The translations under genes were made by a program, and so were the position numbers. Of a DNA stretch of 64,000 nucleotides, positions 31,401-40,589 are shown in pieces. The stretch comes from Kushneria phosphatilytica (GTDB taxonomy: Bacteria; Pseudomonadota; Gammaproteobacteria; Pseudomonadales; Halomonadaceae). The notes below the pieces were generated by a model. The model saw only the letters and a list, made by a program, of their open reading frames with translations. It made no database searches and was not told the origin of the DNA. The stretch covers positions 2,852,001 through 2,916,000 of the forward strand of contig NZ_CP043420.1 of NCBI RefSeq assembly GCF_008247605.1, written 5' to 3'. How positions within the stretch are numbered: the first letter of the stretch is position 1; the number at the start of each line of letters is the position of its first letter.

Positions 31401-32846
31401 TTACTCGCGCTCACGGGAGAACAGCGCGCCAACGAAGTCTCTGGCCTCGAACGGGCGCAGATCATCGAGCGTTTCACCCACGCCGATATAGCGAATGGGA
31501 ATGCCCAGCTGCTTGGCTACCGCAAAGATAATGCCACCCTTGGCAGTACCATCCAGCTTGGTAAGCGTAATACCAGTGATCGGCACCGCTTCATGAAAGG
31601 TCTGTGCCTGGCTGATGGCATTCTGGCCAGTGCCGGCATCAAGCACCAGCATCACTTCATGCGGTGCCTGCTCGTCGAGCCGTGCCATTACTCGCTGTAC
31701 CTTCTTGAGCTCCTCCATCAGCGGCCCCTTGTTCTGCAGCCGCCCGGCGGTATCGGCAATCAGTACATCGATACCACGCGCCTTCGCGGAAGAGAGCGCA
31801 TCATAAATCACCGAAGCGCTGTCGGCGCCGGTGTGCTGAGCCACAACCGGCACTTCGTTGCGCTCGCCCCACACCTTGAGCTGTTCAACTGCAGCAGCAC
31901 GGAAGGTATCCCCCGCCGCCAGCATTACACTGCGGCCCTGGCGCTGGAAGCGCTGGGTGAGCTTGCCGATGGTGGTGGTCTTGCCCACACCATTGACCCC
32001 GACCATCAGAATCACGAACGGGCCCTCGCCCTTTGGCGGCAGCTTCAGGGTTTTTGCCACCGGCTCAAGCATATTCGACAGTTCTTCCTGCAGCGCCTCG
32101 TAGAGGGCTTCAACGTTCTTCAGCTCGCGCCGCGAAATACGCGCTTCGAGATTGGTCATGATCTCGGTGGTCGCCTCGACCCCGACGTCAGCCAGCAGCA
32201 ACTGGGTCTCGAGCTCTTCCAGCAGATCGTCATCAATCTCCTTGTGGCCCAGCAGCAGCGTCGAGAGATTATCGGTCAGATTGGCGCGGGTCTTGCCCAG
32301 CCCCTGACGCATTCGCCTGAGCCACCCCTGCTTGCGCGGCGCGCTTTGCGCGTCATCGGCTGTTTCCGGGCCCACTTCGATTTCATCATCGCGGGGCTTG
32401 CCGGAGCGCCGCTCACCGGGGCGTAATGCCGGCTCGGCTGTCGAAGAAGGCGCATCGGCGGTACTCGCTACCCCGACATCCTCGGAAGCGGCGACATCCT
32501 CGGGCGCCGGCTGCAGTCCCGGAGCCGGCTCGGGAGCGGCCTCTTGCGGCTCCGGGATATCCGCGGATCGATCACGAGCCTCATCGGAGCGCGTCTGCTG
32601 ATAGCGCTCTTTTTCATCGCCGGAGGTGTCATCCTGCTCGGGTTCGGCGACAGCTGATTCGTCTTCGACAGCGTCTTCACCGATATGCTCTTCTACCGGT
32701 TGCTGCCGGGCCGAAACCTCTTCCGGCGCCGACTGTTCATCAGACTCGGCAGGGGCATCGCTGCGTTCTTCGTCAGACGGATGCGCTGTCTGCTCCTCGT
32801 CGCGAGGCGGCTGGTTGTGCTTCCTGCGTTTCAGAAAACCGAACAT
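31401..32846 (-). CDS. ftsY: Signal recognition particle receptor FtsY
   Basis: A 481-residue GTPase docking SRP-ribosome complexes at the inner membrane. After MFGFLKRRKHN comes a long acidic A domain (to about residue 165) rich in Glu, Asp, Ala and Pro. The NG domain follows, with G1 GVNGVGKTTTIGKL near residue 287, G3 DTAGRLQNKG and G4 TKLDGTAKGG. The acidic A domain is variable among species; its strong negative charge fits a halophile. The start ATG at 32846 is chosen because the amphipathic FGFLKRR start is typical. rsmD diverges from it. Confidence 0.95.
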   Translation of the reverse strand: MFGFLKRRKHNQPPRDEEQTAHPSDEERSDAPAESDEQSAPEEVSARQQPVEEHIGEDAVEDESAVAEPEQDDTSGDEKERYQQTRSDEARDRSADIPEPQEAAPEPAPGLQPAPEDVAASEDVGVASTADAPSSTAEPALRPGERRSGKPRDDEIEVGPETADDAQSAPRKQGWLRRMRQGLGKTRANLTDNLSTLLLGHKEIDDDLLEELETQLLLADVGVEATTEIMTNLEARISRRELKNVEALYEALQEELSNMLEPVAKTLKLPPKGEGPFVILMVGVNGVGKTTTIGKLTQRFQRQGRSVMLAAGDTFRAAAVEQLKVWGERNEVPVVAQHTGADSASVIYDALSSAKARGIDVLIADTAGRLQNKGPLMEELKKVQRVMARLDEQAPHEVMLVLDAGTGQNAISQAQTFHEAVPITGITLTKLDGTAKGGIIFAVAKQLGIPIRYIGVGETLDDLRPFEARDFVGALFSRERE

Positions 32847-33002
32847 GAACGCTCTACCATGAGAAATGAAGTCCAAAGGGCACGGGCGCAGGGAACGCCA
32901 CAAGCGGCGCTGGCATGACACCGCCAACTGGCGCTCATCCTATCACTCCCGCCGGGGCGCGGGTACAATCGTGCCGCCCTCAGCACGATTCCGGAGCCCT
33001 GC

Positions 33003-33629
33003 ATGGCACGCAGAACCTCTCGCCGGCCGGCCTCGAAAAGCGCCGACCGAGGGCGCGGCACGCTGCGCCTGATCGGTGGCGACTTTCGCCGTCGCCGTCT
33101 GCCGATCCCCGATCGACCGGGACTACGTCCGACGCCCGACCGCGTCAGGGAGACGCTGTTCAACTGGCTGATGCCGCTGCCCGGTACCGCCCGAGTGCTC
33201 GATCTCTATGCCGGGACCGGTGCGCTCGGGCTTGAAGCGCTTTCCAGGGGCGCAGGCACAGCCTGTTTTGTCGAGCATGACCCAGCCGCAGCCGAGCAGT
33301 TACGCACCAACCTTGCCACCCTGTTCAACTCCCCGCTGCCTGACGGGCGCCCGGTTCCCACTCATCAGGTCATCGAAGAGCAAGTCTCCGCCTTTCTGGC
33401 CCGCTCCCCCGAAGCGCCGTTTAATCTGGTGCTGCTGGACCCTCCCTTCCGTCAGGCACTGGTCGAGAAGGAGAGTCATCGGCTCGAAACCGGCGGCTGG
33501 CTGGCACAGGATGCTCGGATCTATATCGAAACCGAACCCGATGCCGAACCCATCCTGCCCACCAACTGGCAGCTTTACCGTCAGACCCGGGCTGGCGACA
33601 GTCTGGCGCGCCTCTATATTCGTCATTGA
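33003..33629 (+). CDS. rsmD: 16S rRNA (guanine-966-N2)-methyltransferase
   Basis: A 208-residue SAM-dependent methyltransferase that modifies G966 of 16S rRNA. Visible are LRLIGGDFRRRRLPIPD, RPTPDRVRETLFNWL, the SAM-binding VLDLYAGTGALGLEALSRGA near residue 62, and the catalytic LLDPPFRQ near residue 144. The N-terminal about 15 residues are basic. Divergence from ftsY is conserved in E. coli and pseudomonads. Confidence 0.94.
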   Translation: MARRTSRRPASKSADRGRGTLRLIGGDFRRRRLPIPDRPGLRPTPDRVRETLFNWLMPLPGTARVLDLYAGTGALGLEALSRGAGTACFVEHDPAAAEQLRTNLATLFNSPLPDGRPVPTHQVIEEQVSAFLARSPEAPFNLVLLDPPFRQALVEKESHRLETGGWLAQDARIYIETEPDAEPILPTNWQLYRQTRAGDSLARLYIRH

Positions 33630-33775
33630 TGACACTGTCCATCAAAGGCGCCATCATTAACCGCCTCGGCAGGCTTGCCCGTGTGGCAACGGGCGCGTAG
33701 GCTGGCTTCGAAGCGCCGCGCCGCCGGCCTGCCTTACCATTGGAATGACCAGGGCGTATCAGGAGACGGATCAGG

Positions 33776-33970
33776 ATGAGTACCGAACTTTTCGATCAGC
33801 TCGAGCAGCGGGTTCACAATGCTCTGGAAACGATCGAAATGCAGCGCATGGAGCTTGATGAGCTGCGTCAGGAGAATGAGCAGCTCAAGCAGCAGCAACA
33901 ACAGTGGGAAGGCCGTCTCAACAGCATCCTCTCCCGTTTTCGGGAACTGGAGGGTCAGAGCGGTGAGTGA
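33776..33970 (+). CDS. zapB: ZapB-like cell division coiled-coil protein
   Basis: A 64-residue, nearly all-helical protein: MSTELFDQLEQRVHNALETI starts like ZapB, and the ending WEGRLNSILSRFRELEG parallels the E. coli ZapB end WQERLQALLGRMEEV. A heptad coiled coil with a QQQQQ run spans about residues 5-60. ZapB bridges the Z-ring via ZapA. It is shorter than E. coli ZapB (81 residues). AGGAG lies upstream. Its 3' end overlaps the convergent rimI by 16 bp. Confidence 0.75.
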   Translation: MSTELFDQLEQRVHNALETIEMQRMELDELRQENEQLKQQQQQWEGRLNSILSRFRELEGQSGE

Positions 33971-34428
33971 GGCGCCGCGAGGGTGAGCGACATCAGTATC
34001 GCATCCTCGCGCTGACCGCCGGGTGCAGGCGCCTCATAGTAGGCCCGGCGGCGTCCATCGATCCGAAAGCCATGTCGTTCATACAACGCTCGGGCGGGTT
34101 GATTGCTGTGACGCACTTCAAGCAGCAACCGCTCACGCCGGGTAGTTTCCAGGCGCTCCCGCGCCAGTGCCAGCAAACACTCCCCCAGACCACGCCTTCG
34201 CCAATCGACATCCACACCGATCAATTCCAGTTCAATATCCCAGGGCCCGAAAGCCAGCACCATCATGGCAATCAGCTCGCCGGCATCACTCATGATGCCC
34301 CACAGCTCGGCCTCCTGACGCATGGCCAGCGCGTGATACACCGCTTCCGACCAGGGATCCATCCGCACTCTGCGATCCAGCGCCGCCATCGCCACCGCCT
34401 GTGCAGGCCCCAGTGCGACGGGTGTCAT
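33955..34428 (-). CDS. rimI: Ribosomal-protein-alanine N-acetyltransferase RimI
   Basis: A 157-residue GNAT acetyltransferase. The acetyl-CoA binding motif A is VDWRRRGLGECLLALA near residue 75-90, followed by LLLEVRHSNQPARALYERHGF and the conserved tyrosine in RRAYY. RimI acetylates the N-terminal alanine of ribosomal protein S18. Its start overlaps the stop of the upstream holD-like gene by four bases, and the holD-rimI pairing of E. coli supports the name. Confidence 0.9.
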   Translation of the reverse strand: MTPVALGPAQAVAMAALDRRVRMDPWSEAVYHALAMRQEAELWGIMSDAGELIAMMVLAFGPWDIELELIGVDVDWRRRGLGECLLALARERLETTRRERLLLEVRHSNQPARALYERHGFRIDGRRRAYYEAPAPGGQREDAILMSLTLAAPHSPL

Positions 34429-35309
34429 TCGCCTGCATCCGAAGATGCAGCGCCGGTGTCATGCCACCACCAGGTTGCCCATGACTGCATCTGTCGCCAG
34501 AGATCGCGACGTCCTTCGGCATGCGCCAGCGCCTCCGGAGCGGGCCCCTGCCAATAAGGTACGCCCAGCAGGGCCGCCTGCTCATCCCCCAGCTGTAATG
34601 CCCGCGCCAGCGACGGCGGTGTACCAAACAGCAGCACCCGCTCGATGAACCATCCCCGCCCACGGCGCCCGGCAATAAAGGCACGCAACCCTTCGCGAGC
34701 CTCGGCCAACGGATCCTCGACCGGCAAACCTTCCATCATCGGCCACTGAAAAAGCTGAAATTCGAAGGGCCGCTCAGGACGTACCCCGGCCGCGTGGAAG
34801 ATATTACCAAGCAATTGGCGCTGCTCTGGTGAGGGCGGCTCAGCCTGCGCCAGCATGATCAGCCAGCGTCCATCCAGCGCCGCTACCTGCAGCGCAAACC
34901 GCAGCGGCTCAAGAGGTGCCGCTGTTTCAGTATTGTCCTGCTGCCGAGCCACGGGCGTCGAATCATCTGTCGCCGGCTCTGTCGTGGGCACACGCTCGGC
35001 GTCAGCCCCCCTGCTTTCGGAGTCCGGAACCGTATTCTCCAGCAGAGCCCGAGCCGAGCGGGGAGCACCAACTGCCCGGGGGGGGGCCACCGGCGCACTG
35101 TCTTCTTCACCGCGAACGTCATCGATCAGCGCATGCAGCTGGGCACCGTGATCGGCTGAAGGCGTATCATCCTGTGGCGATTCGGGCCAATCACAGACTG
35201 GCGTCGGCGCGGCGTTGGGCAGCCGAAAACGGGCCACATGCGGCGTAATGCCCATGGCCTCGAGATACTGCAGGCGTGCCTGCTCGGACACCTGAGTCGG
35301 CTGACCCAT
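34425..35309 (-). CDS. HolD-like protein (putative DNA polymerase III psi subunit)
   Basis: A 294-residue protein. Its N-terminus, LQYLEAMGITPHVARFRLP, resembles the HolD segment that binds the chi subunit, and it sits directly before rimI as holD does in E. coli. Residues about 45-140 are a low-complexity Pro/Ala/Asp/Glu linker. The C-terminal about 150 residues (RFALQVAALDGRWLIMLAQA, LLGVPYWQG) should form the psi-like globular domain. It is twice the E. coli HolD length (137) because of the linker. A run of nine G/C bases at 35078-35086 falls in the linker. A strong GGAGG site precedes the ATG. The psi role is inferred. Confidence 0.6.
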   Translation of the reverse strand: MGQPTQVSEQARLQYLEAMGITPHVARFRLPNAAPTPVCDWPESPQDDTPSADHGAQLHALIDDVRGEEDSAPVAPPRAVGAPRSARALLENTVPDSESRGADAERVPTTEPATDDSTPVARQQDNTETAAPLEPLRFALQVAALDGRWLIMLAQAEPPSPEQRQLLGNIFHAAGVRPERPFEFQLFQWPMMEGLPVEDPLAEAREGLRAFIAGRRGRGWFIERVLLFGTPPSLARALQLGDEQAALLGVPYWQGPAPEALAHAEGRRDLWRQMQSWATWWWHDTGAASSDAGE

Positions 35310-35332
35310 GACATGGCCTCCGTTCGGCGCGA

Positions 35333-35647
35333 TCAGCGTCCGCCGCCGCCGCGGCAGTCAGGCGAATCCGGGCGGGTGTTGCCCCTCGCTTCCCATTGCG
35401 CTGGTGTATAAAGATGCAGCGCCAGAGCATGCACCGGGCCAGCCATTTCGTCAGCCAGTTCGCAGTAGATCTGCTGATGACGCTTGACCGGCATCAGCCC
35501 TTCAAACCGTTCACTGACCATGGTGACCTTGAAATGGGTTTCCGAATCCGGTGGCACATTGTGCATGTGGCTTTCGTTTTCGACGCTGAGCCAACGGGGT
35601 GCAAAGGCTTTCTGCAATTTCTCTTCGATCCGGGCCTGCATACTCAT
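35333..35647 (-). CDS. bolA: BolA family protein
   Basis: A 104-residue protein closely resembling E. coli BolA: ARIEEKLQKAFAPRWLSVEN, then HNVPPDSETHFKVTMVSERF with the KH-like fold, VHALALHLYTPAQWE with the conserved histidine, and the terminal CRGGG. BolA proteins pair with monothiol glutaredoxins to handle [2Fe-2S] clusters and affect cell shape under stress. AGGAGG is eight bases before the ATG at 35647. It lies 23 bp downstream (transcriptionally upstream) of the holD-like gene on the same strand. Confidence 0.93.
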   Translation of the reverse strand: MSMQARIEEKLQKAFAPRWLSVENESHMHNVPPDSETHFKVTMVSERFEGLMPVKRHQQIYCELADEMAGPVHALALHLYTPAQWEARGNTRPDSPDCRGGGGR

Positions 35648-35729
35648 TGTTCACCTCCTGAGCAGGACATGTGCCTGGGGCAGCGAGGCAGACGAGAGGA
35701 CACACGCCCTCGGCTGCTGCATCTTGAAA

Positions 35730-37142
35730 TCAGTCGGATATGGTGCACTGACGCCGGTAGAGAGGTATGCGCAATGCGCACAGTCCGCAGGCAATGATGC
35801 CCGCCAGAGCACCACCCCAGAGAGCCAGACCTACCGGCATCGCCTCGGCCGACCCCTGAAACATTATCCCAGAAAGCACCAGTGCGACCAAGGCAGCACC
35901 CAGTGACTGACCGAAGGTTCGTACGCTGGCCATGACCCCGGCAGCACTCCCACTACGCTCACGTGGCAGACTGCCCATCAGTTCACGATTGTTGGGCGCC
36001 TGATAGAAGCCAAAGCCGATCCCGCATACGGCACTGCGCCAGAGGATATCGCCCACCGCAGCCTCCTGATCGAGCAGCGCCAGCAGTGCCATGCCGACAA
36101 CCAGCACGGCCATGCCACAGGCCGCGATCAGCGGCGGGGAGAAACGATCTGCCAGTCGGCCACCCAGCGGCGCCCCGAGCATCGTCCCCAGTGGCCATGG
36201 GGTAAACAGCAATGCCGAAGCCAGCGGCGTATAACCCTGCACGCTCTGAAACAGAAACGGCAGACTGATAAAGGCCATGCTCTGGGCAATGAAAGCAAAC
36301 AGTGACGTCAGCGCCGCCGAGGAGAAACGCGGCTCGGTAAAAATCGCCAGCGGCAGCAATGGATGGGCCACACGACGCTGACGGAGGATAAAGAAGCTCG
36401 CCGACGCCAGGCTTACTGCCAACAGCGTCAGGGTCTGTTCTGTCGACGTACCACGCGAAAAACCATCCACCATGATCACGAAAGCACCCAGCGCCACAGC
36501 TGACAACACTGCTCCGATCACATCAAAGGGAAAGCTGCGCCCCTGCTCAAAGGGTAGCGCACGTACCGCCAGGCAGAGCGACAGCACGCCTATTGGCAGA
36601 TTGATCCAGAACAACCAGGGCCAGCCAGCCACCGCCAGGATAGCGCCTCCCAGCGTCGGACCACCGGCGACGCCGACCGACACGGTCATCGCGGTCAGCC
36701 CCATCGCCTGTCCCAGCAACCGAGAGGGAAAAATGACCCGATAAAGTGATGGCCCGATGCTCATCATGGCAGCGGCACCAAGCCCCTGAATAATCCGGAA
36801 GCCTATCAGCACCGGCAAGCCAGTCGAGAGCGCACAGCCGATCGAAGTCAGGGTAAAAACCGCCATACCACCGATATAGAGACGATAACGACCGATCCGG
36901 TAACCCAGTGCTGCAAAGGTCAGGATCGCAGCCGCCCCCACCAGCTGATAGACGTTGATGATCCATACCGAGGCCGACGATGACACCCCGAGATCACGAG
37001 CCATCGTCGGTAGCGCAATATTGATCAGATTGATGTTGAGCACCGCCATCAGCGAGCCCGACATCAGCACCGCTATCGCCAGGATGCGCTGCCGCGGAGG
37101 CAGCCCGTCATCACCTTCGCGCCATGACAGCAGTGCTTTCAA
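35730..37142 (-). CDS. MFS transporter, DHA2 (drug:H+ antiporter) family
   Basis: A 470-residue polytopic membrane protein with about 12-14 predicted spans. The first span region, LMAVLNINLINIALPTMARDL, carries the DHA2 motif D1-like LN.NLINIALP. Motif A-like is GYRIGRYRLYIGG, and motif C-like is SVGVAGGPTLGGAI near residue 155. Family members export drugs and dyes (for example SmvA and EmrB types); the substrate is not predictable. The reading frame has no ATG before the first span, so translation probably starts at TTG 37142 behind AAGAG. A second, unrelated DHA2 member is at 59526. Confidence 0.88.
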   Translation of the reverse strand: MKALLSWREGDDGLPPRQRILAIAVLMSGSLMAVLNINLINIALPTMARDLGVSSSASVWIINVYQLVGAAAILTFAALGYRIGRYRLYIGGMAVFTLTSIGCALSTGLPVLIGFRIIQGLGAAAMMSIGPSLYRVIFPSRLLGQAMGLTAMTVSVGVAGGPTLGGAILAVAGWPWLFWINLPIGVLSLCLAVRALPFEQGRSFPFDVIGAVLSAVALGAFVIMVDGFSRGTSTEQTLTLLAVSLASASFFILRQRRVAHPLLPLAIFTEPRFSSAALTSLFAFIAQSMAFISLPFLFQSVQGYTPLASALLFTPWPLGTMLGAPLGGRLADRFSPPLIAACGMAVLVVGMALLALLDQEAAVGDILWRSAVCGIGFGFYQAPNNRELMGSLPRERSGSAAGVMASVRTFGQSLGAALVALVLSGIMFQGSAEAMPVGLALWGGALAGIIACGLCALRIPLYRRQCTISD

Positions 37143-37177
37143 GAGAACACTCTTCGTCGGATAAATGCAGGCCTGGT

Positions 37178-37564
37178 TCAGGCCTCGTCGTTGTCCAGCA
37201 GGAGATCATCGTCCAGCTCAACACTGTCGAGCGCATCATCGTCACCCAGATCCAGCGTCATATAGCTGTACTCGATACGCAGCAGGCTTTCGAACAGGGC
37301 TTCGTCGAGCGGTTCAGGCCAGTAGCGGCGATCCTCTTCCCACGCCTGCAACTCGTTTTCGAGAATATCGAGATAGCGCTCCCGAACGTAGGCCTGCAGC
37401 GCCTCGAGCGAATCCATCTCAGGGATCAGGTAGACCGTACTTTCCTGCTCGACATCGGCCAGTGTCAGATCATCCTCGCCTTCCGTGGCTTCCAGCGAAT
37501 TGATCCAATCGACAAAGGCATGGGTCGGGCGCACGCTGAGCGCCGAACGGTTGACCATTTGCAT
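37178..37564 (-). CDS. Conserved acidic protein of unknown function
   Basis: A 128-residue soluble protein. It starts MQMVNRSALSVRPTHAFVDW, has a central YVRERYLDILENELQAW helix and a highly acidic end (DDDALDSVELDDDLLLDNDEA-like, nearly all Asp/Leu/Glu). There is no membrane span, signal peptide or metal motif. GAGGAG precedes the ATG at 37564, with GTG at 37567 as an alternative. Similar small acidic proteins occur in pseudomonads, but I cannot name a function. Its neighbours (MFS exporter, lysS) give no clue. Confidence 0.75.
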   Translation of the reverse strand: MQMVNRSALSVRPTHAFVDWINSLEATEGEDDLTLADVEQESTVYLIPEMDSLEALQAYVRERYLDILENELQAWEEDRRYWPEPLDEALFESLLRIEYSYMTLDLGDDDALDSVELDDDLLLDNDEA

Positions 37565-37659
37565 CACATGACTCCTCGAGCGGAAAGATAACTGCCAACA
37601 GCGGGACAGGCGGCCGACAGTATGGGCCCTTCCTGACGACCCGGCCAGTGCCGTAAACG

Positions 37660-39177
37660 CTAGCCGGACTGTGGCCGCATGGCGGGGAACAGCAGGACAT
37701 CGCGAATCGAGGGAGAATCCGTCAGCAGCATGACCAGTCGATCAATACCGATGCCCTCACCCGCTGTCGGCGGCAGTCCATATTCAAGCGCCCGAATATA
37801 ATCCGCATCGTAATACATCGCCTCAAGATCCCCTGCCTCCTTCTCCGCCGCCTGGGCCGCGAAACGCTCGGCCTGGTCTTCGGCATCGTTGAGCTCGGAG
37901 AAGCCGTTGGCAATTTCGCGACCACTGATAAAGAACTCGAAGCGGTCGGTAATGAAGGGATTGTCATCATTACGCCGTGCCAGCGGACTGACTTCGGCCG
38001 GATATTCGGTAATGAAGGTCGGCGCATCGAGTCGATGCTCGGCCACCGTCTCGAAGATTTCGGTCTGCAGCTTGCCGAGCCCCCAGCCGGCGCCGACTTC
38101 CAGTCCCAGTCGATCGGCAACGCCACAGGCCGCTTCGAAACTATCGAGCTCGGCAGCCTCGATACCCGCCCCATAGCGCAGAATCGCCTCGCGCATGGTC
38201 AGGCGCTCGAACGGCTGGCTCAGATCGTAATCCGCGCCCTGATAGTGAACCCGCGTCGTCCCCAACGCCTGCTCGGCACAGAATCGTACCAGTGCCTCGG
38301 TCAGATCGATCAGGTCATGATAGTCGGCATAGGCCCAGTAGAATTCGAGCATGGTGAACTCGGGATTGTGACGCGTCGACAATCCCTCGTTGCGGAAGTT
38401 GCGATTGATCTCGAAGACCCGTTCGAAGCCGCCAACCACCAGCCGTTTCAGATAGAGCTCGGGGGCAATGCGCAGATACATGTCGATATCCAGCGCATTG
38501 TGATGAGTGACGAAGGGTCGCGCCGTAGCGCCGCCGGGGATCGGCTGGAGCATCGGCGTTTCGACTTCCATGAAGTCATGTTCGGTGAAGTAGCGACGGA
38601 TGGCACTGATCACGGCAGCACGAATTCGGAAGGTTTCACGCACTTCCGGGTTCATGATCAGATCAACATAACGCTGACGATAGCGCGCTTCCTGATCGGT
38701 CAGACCATGAAACTTGTCAGGCAGCGGTCGCAGGCTTTTGGTCAGTAGCCGGGCCTCGTGCATCATGACGTAGAGATCGCCCTTGCCGGACTTGTGCACC
38801 GGCCCGCGGCCGAAGACGATATCGCCGATATCCCAGCCGCTGATGTCTTCGAGCACTTCCGCCGGCAGTCCCTTCTTGTCGACATAGAGCTGAATCTGCC
38901 CGGAACCGTCCTGAATGACGATGAAAGGGCCGCGCTTGCGCATGATGCGCCCGGCAACCGCAGCATGACGATCAAGCTGCTCAAGGGTGGGCTTGTCGTA
39001 TTCGCCCAGCTCTGCCTGCAGTGTCGACGCCAGGCTGTCACGGCGCAGATGATTGGGAAAGGCGCTCGTCCCACCGGCTTCGGCGCGCTCGCGATGCGCT
39101 GCCAGTTTGGTCCGGCGCTCACTGATCAGCTGATTATCGTCGTCGCGTAAAGTGTCCTGCTGATCCTGCTTCGCCAT
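37660..39177 (-). CDS. lysS: Lysine-tRNA ligase (class II)
   Basis: A 505-residue class II synthetase. The N-terminal OB-fold anticodon domain contains [19 protein letters not shown] near residue 75. Motif 2 is [14 protein letters not shown] near residue 270, and motif 3 is [20 protein letters not shown] near the C-terminus. The ATG at 39177 ([10 protein letters not shown]) is the family start; the frame is open to 39309. It follows prfB on the same strand as in E. coli and is probably cotranscribed. Confidence 0.97.
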   Translation of the reverse strand: MAKQDQQDTLRDDDNQLISERRTKLAAHRERAEAGGTSAFPNHLRRDSLASTLQAELGEYDKPTLEQLDRHAAVAGRIMRKRGPFIVIQDGSGQIQLYVDKKGLPAEVLEDISGWDIGDIVFGRGPVHKSGKGDLYVMMHEARLLTKSLRPLPDKFHGLTDQEARYRQRYVDLIMNPEVRETFRIRAAVISAIRRYFTEHDFMEVETPMLQPIPGGATARPFVTHHNALDIDMYLRIAPELYLKRLVVGGFERVFEINRNFRNEGLSTRHNPEFTMLEFYWAYADYHDLIDLTEALVRFCAEQALGTTRVHYQGADYDLSQPFERLTMREAILRYGAGIEAAELDSFEAACGVADRLGLEVGAGWGLGKLQTEIFETVAEHRLDAPTFITEYPAEVSPLARRNDDNPFITDRFEFFISGREIANGFSELNDAEDQAERFAAQAAEKEAGDLEAMYYDADYIRALEYGLPPTAGEGIGIDRLVMLLTDSPSIRDVLLFPAMRPQSG

Positions 39178-39350
39178 GATGCTACCTGTTGAAAAATACT
39201 TGAATCGTCGCTCTATTATCCGAGCCAGGCGGTTGCGGCAAGAGCAGAGGCAAGACCGGAAGTGAAGCGCTGCGCCCGCGCAGTTGAATACCCCCCACGG
39301 GCACGGCACATCACTTCACGACACTGCCTCGGCCACTACAACATCGCCGT

Positions 39351-40449
39351 TCACAGCCCCTGCTTGAGACTCGCCTCGATGAACTGATCCAGTTCTCCGT
39401 CCAGTACCTTCTCGCAATTGCTGGTCTGAACACCGGTGCGCAGATCCTTGATGCGCTGATCATCAAGCACGTAGGAGCGGATCTGGCTGCCCCAGCCGAT
39501 ATCCGACTTGGCATCCTCGGCCTTCTGCTTCTCGGCATTGCGCTTTTGCATCTCGATTTCCCAGAGCTTGGCGCGCAACTGCTTCATGGCGAAATCACGG
39601 TTGGCATGCTGACTGCGCTGGCTCTGGCACGACACCACAACACCGGTCGGCTCGTGGGTGATACGCACCGCGGAGTCGGTCGTGTTGACGTGCTGACCAC
39701 CGGCTCCACTGGAGCGATAGGTATCGACGCGCAGGTCCGAAGGATTGATCTCGACTTCAAAGCTGTCGTCGATTTCCGGAGACAGGAAGACTGAAGCAAA
39801 AGACGTATGTCGCCGCCCGCCGGAATCGAAAGGACTCTTGCGCACCAGGCGGTGAACACCGGTTTCGGTACGCAGCCAGCCAAAGGCATACTCGCCCTGG
39901 ATGTGGATGGTGGCAGATTTGATACCAGCCACCTCCCCGGCACTGACCTCGAGCAGGTCCGCAGTAAAGCCGTGATGCTCGATCCAGCGCAGATACATCC
40001 GCAGCAGCATGTTGGCCCAGTCCTGGGCCTCGGTGCCACCGGAACCGGCCTGAATATCAAGATAGGCGTTATTGGCATCCATCTCGCCGGCAAACATGCG
40101 CCGGAACTCAAGCTTCGCCAGCTCACGTTCGTAGCGGTCGAGATCGCTGCGGATCTCATCGACGGTATCGTCATCCTCCTCGCTGATCGCCAGTTCCAGC
40201 AGATCGGCATTATCGGAGACGCCAGTGGAGAGCCGGTCGAGGGTAGTGACCAGCTCATCGAGCTGGGCACGCTCACGGCCCAGTTTCTGCGCGTGATCCG
40301 GATCATCCCAGACGTGCGGATTCTCCAGTTCCCGGGTTACCTCTTCCAGCCGATCCTTTTTCTCGGCATAGTCAAAGATACCCCCTCAGGACTTCTGTCC
40401 GTTCGGACAGGTCCTTGATCTGCTGATTGATCGGTGTAATTTCCTGCAT
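39351..40449 (-). CDS. prfB: Peptide chain release factor 2 (programmed +1 frameshift)
   Basis: The gene is read as 40449-40375 in the first frame and 40373-39351 after a +1 shift, giving 365 residues, the same length as E. coli RF2. Codons 1-25 end in GRGYL-type LRGYL; in-frame UGA follows, and skipping base 40374 continues as [11 protein letters not shown]. Later features are the SPF anticodon-like tripeptide in RKSPFDSGG and the catalytic GGQ in [14 protein letters not shown]2 reads UGA and UAA stops, and the internal UGA makes its own synthesis fall when RF2 is abundant. lysS follows. An automated caller would start it at 40097 and lose the N-terminus. Confidence 0.97.
40371..40386 (-). 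promoter_or_regulatory. Programmed +1 frameshift site of prfB
   Basis: On the minus strand the site reads AGGGGGTATCTTTGAC: an internal Shine-Dalgarno-like AGGGGG three bases before the slippery CTT codon, followed by the in-frame stop TGA and C. This is the canonical bacterial RF2 autoregulatory signal. Confidence 0.97.
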
Positions 40450-40589
40450 GCTGAACTCGCTCAGGCGAAGCCGGTAACACCCGCTCCGCGGGATTCATGG
40501 AACAAAAGGGGCATTTATTGTAGCCAACCGGTGGCATGGCCGTCATCCACCGGCTTTACTGACTGCCAGGGAATAAAAGGAAGACAATA

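Noticed and set aside
31077..32426. 449-codon plus-strand frame
   Set aside because: Antisense to ftsE/ftsY; no family signature and rich in His/Gln/Leu as expected from the reverse of these genes.
33630..33775. Possible small RNA between rsmD and zapB
   Set aside because: Several GC hairpins can be drawn, but there is no promoter, terminator or recognisable RNA family; insufficient support.
39470..39485. TAGGAGCGGAT inside prfB as a further REP copy
   Set aside because: Only about ten bases match, no palindrome follows, and the stretch is fully explained by prfB codons.
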